Below, piece by piece: positions 1 through 11,388 of a stretch of DNA of 64,000 bases. Below the pieces are notes generated by a model. The model made no database searches and was not told where the DNA came from. It saw only the letters and a program-made list of their open reading frames with translations. The DNA is taken from assembly GCA_947579605.1 (NCBI GenBank), contig OX388322.1:10726001-10790000 (forward strand), read 5' to 3'. Source of the DNA: Athripsodes cinereus (lineage: Eukaryota; Arthropoda; Insecta; Trichoptera; Leptoceridae). Positions within the stretch are counted from its first letter, which is position 1. Every line of letters starts with the position of its first letter. The position numbers were made by a program, and so were the translations under genes.

Positions 1-347
1 AATTTTCTTTCATAATTTTTTTTAAAAATTTTCCAAATTTTCTTTTTTTTGTTTTACCATAATAATCATTAAAAAACGATAAAAAACTGTATTTGTGATT
101 CTTTGAACGGACTTATATTGGGAGAGTTATGCCTAGTTATAGATTTAAAAAGACATTTTTATAAAGTGCCATCAGCTTCCGTGGTATTATTGTGTTTTGC
201 TGTATACCATTGGAAAGAGCGTGGAATTTGCCACAAAAAACCTCGTGGTGGTAGTGCTCCATCTCTTACGGTGTGGAAACTGTGAGTAATAATAACATTT
301 TTCTCATACATTATTTACTGCACAAAGCATTACTACCCAACCAACCA

Positions 348-1547
348 ATGTCTCCAAGAAAAACCAGAAGCTGCACAAGCAAAGAAAAAAATATTTACAT
401 CACGATGTTTGATAGTTCGCAGGATTGGAGTAAGAGTGATGTTGATGGTGGTGTGGATGTTAAGTGTGTATTGAGGAATAAAGTGGCTGAGGTGGAAGAT
501 GAGAGAGATAGAGTGAGGGAGGAAATTATAAAGAGCAAAAAAGACCTAGTTGTAAAATGCAAAGAAATTCAATGCTTAAAGAAGAAAATATTTAGTTTAG
601 AGAAACATAATATGGAATTAGGTTCTGTAAAAAAGCAAAATTTCAAATTGGAATCTGAACTTAAAGATAAGAATTCAAAGATAGATGCACTGATTACTGA
701 ATTTAAAGCTACAACTGCTAAACAAGAAGCTGTCATATTAGAATTAAAGAATAACGAAGAAAAAATTATTAAACAGCTACAAAGTGCTAGAAAAACATGT
801 CAGGTCCTTAGACACTCATATGACAATATTTATGAAAAATTTGAAACTCAATACAGCTCCTCTAAAAATAGGGGTGAGACATTAATTGAAAATGACAGAT
901 CCTATGCTAATAAACCATATGACTTAAATTGTAATAGTTTGAAATCTAAGCAGAAAAGCATACGAACAAATATATTTATTATTGGTGACGAATTTTCAAG
1001 AGGGTTAAGGTCCCGCCTAAGCCGTAGTATAGAGTCCAATATCCAATGTACAGCATATCCTGGTGCAAGAATTCAGAATTTGTTTGGTAGTATAAACTCT
1101 GCCATAGAGAGCGCAAAAGACGGCGATAAAGTGCTGTTGGCGATTGGTAGTAGTGACAATGTTAGATATGCAAAGGAGTATAAGATAAATATTCAGAAAA
1201 TAATAGAAAAAGCTGAAAGCCAAAAAGTCAATCTATACATCACAACATTATGTTACAGTAAAACTGAAAACTATAATACTAATATGCTTATTTATAATTT
1301 GAATATGTACCTATATAATGCTGCAAGATGGTGTGATTATTGTGAAATCATTGACATAGGAAGACAAACTAAAGCTAACATTTCTGAGTTGATCCTTTAT
1401 AATATGCAAATTACTAAAAAAACGAAGAGGAACTTAATTGCTGTACATACTCAATCTGAAACAATGTCTGCCGGCTCGACAAAATGGATTAGTGGAATTA
1501 ACAATGAAGACCAGATATCAAATGCAAATGTTTTTATCAAATTTTGA
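348..1547 (+). CDS. LINE ORF1 protein: coiled coil plus SGNH/esterase-like domain
   Basis: The predicted protein is about 399 residues from the ATG at 348; the frame is open upstream to 273 but has no earlier ATG. Residues about 30-180 are rich in E, K, R and L with heptad-like spacing, so they probably form a coiled coil for ORF1 multimerisation. Residues about 205-345 resemble an SGNH hydrolase fold: a block-I-like IIGDEFSRG (G213-D214-E215), a block-II-like AYPGARI and a block-III-like AIGSSDN. Esterase domains are known in ORF1 of CR1-type LINEs. The usual block I motif is GDS, so the nucleophilic Ser appears to be Glu here. In LINEs this protein binds RNA and accompanies ORF2. It overlaps the ORF2 start by 44 nt. 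The SGNH assignment comes from motif reading only. Confidence 0.75.
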   Translation: MSPRKTRSCTSKEKNIYITMFDSSQDWSKSDVDGGVDVKCVLRNKVAEVEDERDRVREEIIKSKKDLVVKCKEIQCLKKKIFSLEKHNMELGSVKKQNFKLESELKDKNSKIDALITEFKATTAKQEAVILELKNNEEKIIKQLQSARKTCQVLRHSYDNIYEKFETQYSSSKNRGETLIENDRSYANKPYDLNCNSLKSKQKSIRTNIFIIGDEFSRGLRSRLSRSIESNIQCTAYPGARIQNLFGSINSAIESAKDGDKVLLAIGSSDNVRYAKEYKINIQKIIEKAESQKVNLYITTLCYSKTENYNTNMLIYNLNMYLYNAARWCDYCEIIDIGRQTKANISELILYNMQITKKTKRNLIAVHTQSETMSAGSTKWISGINNEDQISNANVFIKF

Positions 1548-4374
1548 CAAAACGAATGATACAATCATAGTTGCTCACCAAAACGTTCAGGGATTGCGGA
1601 ATAAACTACATGAACTGTGTACCGCCATTGAAATAAAAAATATTGATGTACTCTGCCTCACAGAGACTTGGTTGGAATCATGTGAAATTTGTAATTATAA
1701 TACATCTAGTCATAGTATAATAAGTAACTACAGTAGAGTAAACACAACCAGAGGAGGATCAGCTATATATGTTAAAAATACACTTAAAGTAAAGAATCGA
1801 TTAGATATTGTTAAATTGTCCCAAGAAAAAATATGTGAAATGAGTTGTGTAGAAATTGATAACCTTATTGTTTTGTCGGTATATAGACCTCCTTCTGGAA
1901 ACTTTGATATATTTGTTAATTCTTTAGAAAACACTCTCTTTAAGGTTTCTCAAAAAAATAATAAAAAACTTATTATATGCGGTGATTTTAATGTAAATTT
2001 AAATGAAACGAGTAAAGAGAGTTGTAAACTTCTAGATTTAATGCAATGTTTTTTATTGACGCGTAGCATATTTAATGCTACAAGAATCACAAAAACATCA
2101 TCTACTTGTATTGACAATATATTTACCGACCTTGAATTTGACTATACTAAAATTGTAAACTTTGTAAAATCTGATCACAGTGGACAATTAATTAGTGCGA
2201 GGATAGATCGTAAAAAATGCGAAAATATAATCAAGAATGAATTCAAATATAAAAGGTTTTATAATGAGCAAAATATAAATGACTTTCTAAAATCCATGAA
2301 AGAGTATAAATATAATTTAAATAATGTGAACGCGGATGCCGCGTTTATGACTTTTTTTTCAAATTTTATGACGAATTTAAACAGCCATGCACCAACCAAA
2401 AGAATAAAATGTAAAAGTAACAAGACATCATGTTCTTGGATAACTCCTGGTATTTTAATTTCAAGAAAAAAACTTTTTGATTTATATAAATTAAAAGAGC
2501 GTGACAATTCACAAAAGATGAAAATGCACGTTTCTAGTTATAGTAAGGTATTTAAAAAGGTGTGTGGTGAGGCAAAAAGATTATCTCTTAGTGAAAAAAT
2601 TAAAACATCTGAAAATGTTATTAAAACCACTTGGAATGTTATAAAGCAAGAAACTGGTAAAGGAAGTAAATTCAGTAGCGACAGATCAGATTGCGAGAAT
2701 AATGCTCAAACTGCTAACTACTTTAATGACTATTTTGTGAATGTATCTATGTCTCTTACGAATGGCTTGAGCGCCTCAGTGGAGAGGGCTAAAAGTTATC
2801 TGGAAAATGTAAATGCTTGCGAAAATGTTTTCTCATTCAGTTTGGTGTCAGATAGTGATATTATTAATGCCTGTAAGCAAATCAAAGCAAAAGACTCTGT
2901 GGATCTATGGGGTATCTCAACAAAATTATTGAAATGTATTATTGATGGACTGGCTTCTAATATTGCAGATATAGTAAATTTATGTCTAAAACAGGGGATT
3001 TTCCCAAATCTATTAAAACTGGCAAGGGTCATACCCGTACATAAAAATGGTGATAAAAAGAATCCAGGTAACTTTAGGCCTATCTCAATACTTCCTGTGC
3101 TTAGCAAATTGTTTGAAAAGATTGTTGCTAACCAGGTTCTCCACTTTTTTGAACGAAACAATTTGTTCCATCCACAACAATTTGGCTTCCAAAGGAACAA
3201 AAGCACAGCTGATGGAATAGCATGTTTAATCCATACAATTCTGGAATCATTTGATGAAAAGCATGACACATATGGTATTTTTTGTGACTTGTCGAAGGCC
3301 TTTGATTGTGTTGACCATGAGATCCTAATCAGTAAGTTAGAATATTATGGAATCACAAATATTGAAAAGGAATTTTTTACATCATATCTTAATGAAAGAA
3401 AACAATTAACAGAATTGGATAATATAAAGTCTTCTTATAAGAACATCAACTATGGTGTTCCTCAGGGATCAATTCTTGGTCCGTTGTTGTTTCTTATATA
3501 TATAAATGATTTGCCACTTTCCTTAATTCGAGATGAAAAGATTATTATGTTTGCTGATGATACATCATTATTAATAAAGGATACCAAAGACAAAAATGAC
3601 ACAAAAATAAACACTATTGACGCTTTAAATAAGGTGGAGGGCTGGTTTTGTAGCAACAATCTTATCTTGAATATGACGAAAACTGGTGTGATTCGCTTTT
3701 CTCTGAAACGATCGGTGCAAGACGATCCGGTAACTTCCATTTTGAGTGATAGAAATATTGCAATCAAAGATGAATGTAAATTTCTAGGTGTCACTGTCGA
3801 CAAAACATTGCAATGGAGTTCACACATAAAAAATGTCGCTCCAAAACTTTGTTCAGCAATTTACGCAATTAAAAAGATAAGGGAGACCTGCGGTGTGGAA
3901 GCTGCAAAATTAGTATATTTTTCATATTTTCATAGCATAATGGCATACGGAATACTGTTCTGGGGAAATGCCTCTGAATCGCAAAGAATTTTTGTTTTGC
4001 AAAAGAGAGCAATTAGAACTCTTCTTAGCATGAAATCTAGGGAATCTTGTAGAAATGTATTCAGAAATCAAGGAATATTAACCATGCCATCACTCTATAT
4101 TTATGAGTGTATATGTTATGCAAGGAAACATTTAGATGGCACACCACTTAATGAAAATTTTCATGACTATAATACGCGATTAAAACATAAAATCAGACCA
4201 GTAGAACACAGGCTCTCTAAGTTGGACCGTAGCTTTTTGTGTCTAAGTGTAAGACTATACAATAAGCTTCCGGATACAATCAAGTGCGATGATGTATTGA
4301 TCTTCCGGAGAGGGGTGAAGTCGTATCTGGTTGATAAATCGTTTTACTCTATTGACGAAATGATAAATGAATAA
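1504..4374 (+). CDS. LINE ORF2: APE-type endonuclease and reverse transcriptase
   Basis: The protein is 956 residues from the first ATG at 1504; the frame stays open to 1438 without an ATG. The N-terminal part (about 15-235) is an apurinic-type endonuclease with HQNVQGL, the catalytic TETWL, YRPPSG, GDFNVN (about residue 160) and SDHSG (about residue 223). A reverse transcriptase follows, with FRPISILPVLSK, DLSKAFDCVDH, GVPQGSILGPLLF and the catalytic FADD (residues 683-686). The C-terminus has the KSYL..K.FYS.DE pattern common in CR1/L2-type elements. All catalytic motifs are present with no stop or frameshift, so the copy is probably young. It would nick target DNA and prime reverse transcription at the nick. 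The ORF1/ORF2 overlap (frames 3 and 1) implies reinitiation or internal initiation. Confidence 0.93.
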   Translation: MKTRYQMQMFLSNFDKTNDTIIVAHQNVQGLRNKLHELCTAIEIKNIDVLCLTETWLESCEICNYNTSSHSIISNYSRVNTTRGGSAIYVKNTLKVKNRLDIVKLSQEKICEMSCVEIDNLIVLSVYRPPSGNFDIFVNSLENTLFKVSQKNNKKLIICGDFNVNLNETSKESCKLLDLMQCFLLTRSIFNATRITKTSSTCIDNIFTDLEFDYTKIVNFVKSDHSGQLISARIDRKKCENIIKNEFKYKRFYNEQNINDFLKSMKEYKYNLNNVNADAAFMTFFSNFMTNLNSHAPTKRIKCKSNKTSCSWITPGILISRKKLFDLYKLKERDNSQKMKMHVSSYSKVFKKVCGEAKRLSLSEKIKTSENVIKTTWNVIKQETGKGSKFSSDRSDCENNAQTANYFNDYFVNVSMSLTNGLSASVERAKSYLENVNACENVFSFSLVSDSDIINACKQIKAKDSVDLWGISTKLLKCIIDGLASNIADIVNLCLKQGIFPNLLKLARVIPVHKNGDKKNPGNFRPISILPVLSKLFEKIVANQVLHFFERNNLFHPQQFGFQRNKSTADGIACLIHTILESFDEKHDTYGIFCDLSKAFDCVDHEILISKLEYYGITNIEKEFFTSYLNERKQLTELDNIKSSYKNINYGVPQGSILGPLLFLIYINDLPLSLIRDEKIIMFADDTSLLIKDTKDKNDTKINTIDALNKVEGWFCSNNLILNMTKTGVIRFSLKRSVQDDPVTSILSDRNIAIKDECKFLGVTVDKTLQWSSHIKNVAPKLCSAIYAIKKIRETCGVEAAKLVYFSYFHSIMAYGILFWGNASESQRIFVLQKRAIRTLLSMKSRESCRNVFRNQGILTMPSLYIYECICYARKHLDGTPLNENFHDYNTRLKHKIRPVEHRLSKLDRSFLCLSVRLYNKLPDTIKCDDVLIFRRGVKSYLVDKSFYSIDEMINE

Positions 4375-4618
4375 TATTTCCTCATCGAATTAATACATAT
4401 TTTAAAATTTGACGTTGTGGGTCCGGACTCTTTACATCCGTGACTACATAAAATTATTTTATTTAATTTGATATTTTATATAACTTTTATTGTTTCTTTG
4501 ATTGACTGTATTTGAAATTGTGATTAATTAAATAAATTTTATATATGACGAGTCCAAGTGCCTCCATAATAGGGGCCTAGGGACAATAAGAAACAATAAA
4601 ACAATAAAACAATTAAAA

Positions 4619-5196
4619 AAAATCAAAACAGAGTCTACTGCATAATTATAATAATCCTTAAAATTGCGAATCTTAGAAAACATCATCCTCATAAATATTT
4701 AAGGTTTTAAAGATTTTTGTGAAATTGGTCGCATGTTTTTATTTGCATGATTTCATAGCCATAGCGATTTTATACCGAAAACCGCCTATAATCTTACATT
4801 TGTAGTCATGAAATGTATGATGTATGTAACTAACTACAAACAAAAACTTTTTGAAGTACAAAAGTAATTATATTCATAAATTATTTACTCTAATTATATA
4901 ATTCCCAGCGGCATGATGAATTTAATGACACAGAAAACAATTTCAAAAGAAGGGTAATTTTATGTCACCTAGTTACGGACTATGTGACCTGACTTTATCA
5001 AATCGTGACCTTAACCTTTATCGTTAAAAGTAATAAATATTCAACGAATGACGACAAGAAGAAAGAGAAGAAGGCAGAATGGCAACAACGAAGTGAAGTA
5101 ATAGGAACTTGATGATTTTATACAAGCAATGAAATGAAAATGACAAGAATATAATGAACATGATAAGAATATGAACAAATTTATAATTTCACTTAC
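4619..5196. other. Intron-like sequence between the LINE and the large exon
   Basis: AT-rich sequence with no recognisable coding exon or repeat. On the minus strand it begins with the GTAAGT donor (5191-5196) of the neighbouring exon, so it is the start of an intron that probably extends left through the LINE and past the window edge. Confidence 0.6.
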
Positions 5197-6593
5197 CTCA
5201 TTTCGAAATCATGAATCTCTTCTTGTGTAAGTTGATTGGTCACGTCCAATAATTGTTTCATGTGTTCGTCTCTCTGTTTCTTCTTTTTAACGCTAAGCTT
5301 GTGATGTCCACTACTTGACGATGAAGATGTGTTTGAAACAAAATCGTTTTCATCTTTCAAGAGAATCGTTGATACGTTAGAGTAATCCAGAGACAATGAC
5401 GCTTGCTGTACTACAATAGTCGCTTGCGGTATTTTTCTATTAGAATTTTGCATGGCATTAGTAGAGCAACAAGCACAGCATCTATACTGATTATTAGCGT
5501 AAGCAGGACATGCTTGATTACAACATCCAGATCCATTATCTAGAGGATTGGTTGTAACATTTATGTTTATATTCGAACTGTTTGAATTTTCCATCACTTG
5601 ACGCGTTGCTGAAGATCTTCTAGATGACGAACTTCTATTTTGATGTCCTGATACTGTGCCTTCCAGTTCTTGTTTGAGTCGTATCATATCATCATTTGTT
5701 TGTAAAAGACAAGATGAAGGTCTAGATCTTTCTTTTCTATTTGATTCATCTACAGAATCATTTATGAAATCTATTCTCAAATCTGGAAGGGGAGCTGTTT
5801 TAGAATCCGTTACACTAGATTTTCTATGTCTTTGCGACGATCTAGAATCTGTTGAATGTCTCTTGTGTTTATGAGTTGATGGCAGTGGAATGCCTTCAAA
5901 CGTGAATTTCGTTTCTTGTTTTGAGCTGGTTGCTTTCGGACTTCTTGGTGGCTTTTCTTCGAGATCAAATCCTGATAAAAGTAGATCTGGAGATTTTTGT
6001 TCTGTTGGTGAACCTGGCATTGGAATATCGAATATGAATTTTGATAACGGTCTATGACCAGGTGAATTTGTTGAAGAATCGAACATTGATTTAGGTTCCT
6101 TTGCTGATTGCGACTCGTAAATTTTAGTACTTTCACATTCGTCAAATGGGAACTTAGTATCAGTCGCATGGTGGTATCCAGGTGGAGCAGTACTCGGTCC
6201 TCTGTGATCATCTTTAACCACAAAACTCTCAGTTCTTTTAGATTTTGTCTGCAAAAGTGTCTCTACAGAAGTGATATCAGAATCGATTAGATTCGGTGGT
6301 TGTTTTTCTATCGATGAATCCAATGGATGAGAGTTCTTTTGATAATTATTTGTTGGTTTTCTCTCACTGACTGTTCTATGATGATGATAATGATGATGTC
6401 TTGAGGGAGATTTCCCTTCAATGCTCGAAGCACTGTCTAATGATATGAGAATATCTTGAGGTGGTTCATGATCGAGACTATCTTCAGTTGTGTCTCCATC
6501 AGTGACTGTGACATTAGTAAGAATTGTATTGGCACTTTCTGTACTTGTATTTATAGTTCTTTCTGAGGCAGTACTGCTACTCATTACTATAAC
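5197..6593 (-). CDS. Large internal exon of an unrecognised Ser-rich protein
   Basis: On the minus strand the exon opens after a pyrimidine-rich acceptor (TTTCTCTTTTTACAG, ending at 6594) and closes at a perfect GTAAGT donor (5196-5191). Its 1397 nt encode 465 codons plus two bases. The apparent stop after FEMR lies inside the donor (G|TAAG), so it is not the protein end. An ATG occurs at 6584, but the frame is open to the acceptor (V-I-V-M), and the previous exon (13939-14036) joins in phase 0. The product is rich in Ser/Thr and looks disordered. It has a His cluster (SRHHHYHHH), repeated PxPxSP-like stretches, a Cys-rich patch (GCCNQACP then RCCACC) that could be lipidated or bind metal, a Ser run, and a basic then helical end (KKKKQRD, LTQEEIHDFEMR). 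I do not recognise the family. Confidence 0.85.
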
Positions 6594-7924
6594 CTGTAAA
6601 AAGAGAAAAATAAAAGGTTAGTTTTTCCGTTAGTCAAAATATTATTAATTTTATCAATGAATTTAGTAGGATGTAATCAATTTTTGATTTTCTTTTATAG
6701 ATCATTTGGAACGTTTCTTTCATATCACAATATAGAGCTTGATCAGTTCAATTATAATATTATTTAATATTTATACGAAGACAGATCCTTCATATGGGAT
6801 ATTTAATGGAATTCATAAATGAAACTGAAAAAAAACTTTAAAGATGGGTAATACCGATCAACAGAATATTGAATATTTAAATTACGATCCTTAATGGCAC
6901 TTAAAAAGTATATAAATAGTATCCAAACAAAATCTCAGTTATTAAACCGATTGTAAATGAAAAAAAAACATAATCATACTTTAAGGAATAAGGGAAGTTC
7001 TTCGTTTCATATACATACATACACGGTATATTTTAAAGTATTCTTATATTTTGATTAAGGGTAAAGACCTGACGCAAAAAAAAATTGATTTACCCAAAAG
7101 AAATGACCAGCGCAGATGAGTTTTCATATCTTTCATCTCTTTGAAGTTGGTTGATGTATACAAAGTATGAGAATAATGAAATTCTCTTTAACAAACACAC
7201 TCAAAATTATTTCAAATATCTGATCAAATATTTAATACTTAAATTAAACTTCAAATCAGGGTTGTATTGAGTACAAAATGGAGAGTATTTTTTTTTAATA
7301 TATCTTTATCTATGTCTGAATTAAAATTCATTTTATTTAATTCCTACTAAATTAGGTTAAAATATCGCCACAAAATATCGTTGCAAACTGATTTACATAG
7401 ATGACCATTGAACGGTAATGAACATAATATTTTCACTTCATTATGGTTTATTGGAGGAATCTGAATTCCTCGCTGTGTTTCAGAGAGGAATTTTACAGAT
7501 AAAGTAATAACTGGATCAGCTGTTGTCTGCATTCATGAAAGGAACTTGACTACACGTTATTTTCTGAAGAGAAGTATTAAATATCAGAAAAGTGTCATTA
7601 AAATCTTGATAAATCAATTATGGTTAGAGTTTATTACGTTCTGCGCTATTCGATAAATTTAATAAAGCATAATATCCCTCGTGTTTCTGCTCATAAGCGA
7701 GAAAGCTTTAAGAGGACGAAGACCACGTCTAGTACAAATAAAGCCAAATCCCTTGCCTTTTATGTGGTCAATTAAAAGTTTCCCCTTTTTGTTGTAAAAC
7801 TATTATTAGATGGATAGTTATGTAGGTGTACACAATGGGTTAGAGAAAACTCTAGAAATATAACAGTTGCGCTGAGAATATGGCAATCAGAGTCGTTTTG
7901 TGCTTTTAAAGGTACCGGAATATT

Positions 7925-8318
7925 CTACATATATGCGGTTTTAATTCTAGTCCCTCACGCTGTATCCCAATTGGGGTAGCAGAGAGAACGGAACGCCATA
8001 TTGATCTGTCCTTACATAGTTCTTTCGCTTCTTCTACATTCATACAATTTCTCATGCACGCACATTGATTTCTCTTACTCAAAACACGACCATCCTTGAG
8101 GATTTGATCTACATGGTCAAGACATGTAGTTCTCGGACGCCCGCGCTTCCTCACACCCCTCTTTTCAAACAAGTATATCCTCTTTGTCATTCTTTCCTCT
8201 TCCATTCGTTCCAGATGACCAAACCATTTTAATTTATTTTCACGCATTCTATCCACAACACTTCTCTTGCATCCACTCATTCATCTAATATCCTCATTCC
8301 TTACTCTTATAATTTAAC
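7925..8318 (-). pseudogene. RTE-type LINE 3' fragment (C-terminal RT region)
   Basis: A minus-strand reading frame (open 8280-7906) carries the C-terminal signature of RTE-type elements: LKWFGHLERM, a GRPRT motif, DHVDQILKDG, NCMNVEEAKE and SIWRSVLSATP. Upstream in the same frame the sequence NEDIR is followed by a stop at about 8283, so the copy is 5'-truncated and broken. No RT catalytic domain remains. Related, more decayed pieces of the same family occur at 14396, 25950 and 55480. Confidence 0.8.
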
Positions 8319-9844
8319 CAACATCGTGATAATTTAACCAAACATAACCAAACCTCATTTATTTACAGCAATGGTTTTCCACAATAAATAATGTGTCTTA
8401 TGAAATGATCCTTACGTCTTTAAATGTAGCTCCAAAAAGTTACTCTTATTCATTAAATGTTTATATTACATACAATTTATTAAGATCAAATTGAAATTGA
8501 TAGATAATTTATACCATCAAATATTTTATATAGGTATGAGACAATATTTTTTTTATTTATTTTATTATAGAAGTATCTTAATATAAAAACTTTTCTATAA
8601 AACCCAAACTCCTACATCCCAAAGATTCACACTTAGTTTGATACAATATTTATAACAAATAAAATCATATTATTAAAAGTTCAAATCATTTGTAATTATA
8701 CAAATAACATGAATTTTTTTATCAGACAATCTTACTTAGAGGTGGAGTGAATTATTGTCTGTAGTTCAAATCCCATTTCCTATATATCTATTGAACCTTT
8801 TTTCACGTAAGGGTTTAAAGAGTTCATGGACTCAAATTTATCCTAAAAAATAAAAGTATTTGAATGAACTCCCAAGACTAGTATTTAATTGGTACCGCCA
8901 CTGTCGGGAATAGAGTAAAAGTGTCAGCTTTATATTCCCTAAACTTTACAGACCGCAACATGTAAATCACCCATGGGTATACTCAGAACACCTCTGTACA
9001 TTCAATTATCTACATCAGAAACAAGAGATCTACTATACACCAAAAATTCGCATACAATTTGTATGCCAAAGAGCAGAGCTGTGTTAAGGGTGAGTGTTTA
9101 ATGTAATGCAACCCACGTACAGGAATCGAGCGTGCTGGGTTTGAATAAATATTTATTTTCTCGATATCAGTTTGCCACTGTTATAAGCTTTTTTTAAAGA
9201 ATTTATTATGAAATCGTTATTTCTTTTTGTCGGCCATTTGGCCCTCTATATTACTTCTCTAATTAAATTCATTTATGCGACTGAAATACTTTAAGAGCTT
9301 TTGCACATAGCAAATTTCTCGTTAATATTTTTTTATGATTTAGGAATCTAATGCATATTTAGATCTGTTTGTAGGTATTCTCTATTTATGACACATTTAT
9401 GTAGCAGATTTCTAACAGGAAAACGAATACCATCGATGAAAAATTTTATCAAGTGAGTGTATTACTGAAATTATGTAAATGTTTCATAAAAATCGATGTT
9501 TCTATTCACAATATACGAAATAATGTTTGTTAATAGGTTCCTTTTTTAATATACTTCTAAAGCTTCATCGATAGATGTCAGAGGCTCTTAACCTTCGAGC
9601 TAAGCTAGATTCAATCTTGTTATAAATAAATAATACCGCTATTCACCAAATTATGTTTACCAAAGTTCCCGGTAAAATATGGTCTTACACATTTTTCCAC
9701 AAGTTTTCAAGTGCCTGGTAAAAGGCGCTTGTACTTAAAGCATCACATAAAAGACATGTAACATCTACATCCATATTTTATAATATATTTAAATATGAAT
9801 CTGGAATTAGAATAAACTGACGTACACTCCCAGACGCCCTCAAA

Positions 9845-9955
9845 GTTAGCAAGATGGTTGTGTCGTGAAGGTGAAGTCAGTCGGCAGCAGGTAGAATCGA
9901 ACCTGGGTCTTTCTATCAAAAGTTTGAGACTCAACCATCAAGCTACCGATCACCT
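9845..9955 (-). repeat. tRNA-derived SINE-like repeat
   Basis: On the minus strand there is an A-box-like GGTAGCTTGATGG and, about 45 bases on, a B-box-like GGTTCGATTCTACC. This is the spacing of an internal RNA polymerase III promoter from a tRNA. Flanking sequence does not form a complete tRNA, so I call it a SINE head rather than a tRNA gene. Confidence 0.6.
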
Positions 9956-10334
9956 CTATTAATAGACGATTTAGCTTAGCAATTATCCCAAGTCGATTTC
10001 TTTAATTAATAATATATACGTACTAGAGTTGGTCTACACCCACTCACAGAAGGGATAATGACTGTGAACCGCATTGTAACCAGAGAAATCTAAGGATATA
10101 GAAACATAATATGTTATTATTATAGCCAAACCATCTTTTTTCCTACTGATGCGCATAGAAAAATCGATATAATTGATTACTAAATTTTTCAATTTGACTT
10201 AAATCATCATAATATAGTACAGATAATAAACTTTGAGAACAGATGTGAAGATGAAAATATTTATTAAGTCGATATTTTCGACTGACGGTTCTTGGTGAAA
10301 GTTCATGTTAAATTATTATAAATGAAACACTCAT

Positions 10335-10412
10335 TTAGTACTTCCACCGTAACTTTATTGGTCGCAAGCCGGCTTTCAAGAGCTTTGTCTCTTATTATCA
10401 GTCTAACGTAAA
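10335..10412. repeat. Small dispersed repeat, also at 37016
   Basis: The segment starting CTTCCACCGTAAC and containing GGCTTTCAAGAGCTT and TTATTATCAG is clearly similar to 37016-37083 (CTTCCACGGTGAT, GGCTTTCAGAAGCTT, CATTATCAGG). The family is not recognised; it may be a MITE end. Confidence 0.5.
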
Positions 10413-11276
10413 GTTTACGCTCATTACACACAGTGAGTTAACGATATATTTTATGCTGGTTAATTTACCATTGGTTACCCCATTTGAGAGATAGTCCGTA
10501 ATGGTATAGATGTAGATTGATAGGCTGAAAATTAATCTGAATCATGTGTCATACATCAGCTTAACTCAAAGTACTAATTATATTTGGCTCTTGAGAAATA
10601 TCTTTGATGATCGAAATATATGTCAGTCATTGAGAGCAGAGAGAATTTCATTATCAATGAACATACAGAGACCATATTATGAACATCGTTAATTCATACG
10701 TATATGCAATTAGCAGAACTATCAATCATTGGAATTGCAATGTTTTTGAACTCGGTGAGTTCAAACACACTTACGTCCTCTGTCTCCATTATCACAGCAT
10801 ATCACACAAATGGTCCAGTCTGTAGATTAATAAACAGATTATCCTCTACGTGACAGATAAAACATGGGTGGTATTCCTAATTGCTGATTTGACGATTTTA
10901 TATGGCTTGTATATACTATATATAGTGCTTTACGAATACTTGCTTTTAACAGGATAGAGGTGTGGAAGATATATTCCTTCCCTTCACAGAAACGGATACC
11001 ATGGATGCATTTTTACATATTTTTTTTTTCATTTTATACATTTTTTACAAATTTTTTACATTTTTATGTTTTTTTTTAAACTTTTTTATGTTTTTTGCAT
11101 TTTAAGTCTTCCTGTATCTTTTTATTTCATGAACTACCTCAAATTTATGTTTATTAATTTGGTAAGAAAGGGATCTTAATTGGTTTGCTCATTGTTATTT
11201 TATTATTTTGTTGTATCAACTGTTTGATCCGTGCAGAATAAATAAAAAAAAAAAAAAAAATAATTACTATTAGTAA

Positions 11277-11388
11277 ACCATCACGGCAAATCCCACGAGG
11301 GGTGTAGCCAGCAGACCAACCATATGTAATGAACATGAGGACTGTCCTTTTTGTGCCAACAAAAAAATAAGACATTCAGGAAGGGTAG
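11277..11388 (-). repeat. SINE-A fragment (CCATCACGGCA family)
   Basis: One of ten copies in the window of a short dispersed repeat. Read on the plus strand it begins ACCATCACGGCAAATCCCAC and ends near AAGACATTCAGGA. The family's 3' tail side is at low coordinates here, so the element is on the minus strand. It is a partial copy lacking the 5' half. Confidence 0.75.

Larger units (their letters stand above)
100..4618 (+). mobile_element. CR1-group non-LTR retrotransposon (LINE), apparently intact ORFs
   Basis: Two long overlapping ORFs in the order coiled-coil/SGNH-like ORF1, then endonuclease plus reverse transcriptase ORF2, define a two-ORF LINE. The 3' untranslated region runs from 4375 to about 4618 and ends in short A-rich repeats of the form (ACAATAA)n at about 4588-4610. 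No RNase H domain is present. The combination of an esterase-like ORF1, an APE-type endonuclease and an ORF2 tail with an FYS motif fits the CR1 group (CR1, L2 or Daphne; clade not resolved). The 5' end is set only approximately, from the AT-rich flank at 1-100, and I could not identify a target duplication. It lies 3' of the large minus-strand exon at 5197-6593, probably in the next intron, in antisense orientation. Confidence 0.85.

Noticed and set aside
6582..6584. ATG at 6584 as the start of a complete 463-residue gene
   Set aside because: A good acceptor lies 9 bases upstream with the frame open to it, and the upstream exon joins in phase, so it is probably an internal Met.
8720..8830. 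Possible tRNA-derived SINE (GTTCAAATCCC)
   Set aside because: B-box-like sequence only; no matching A box or shared body with the other SINEs.
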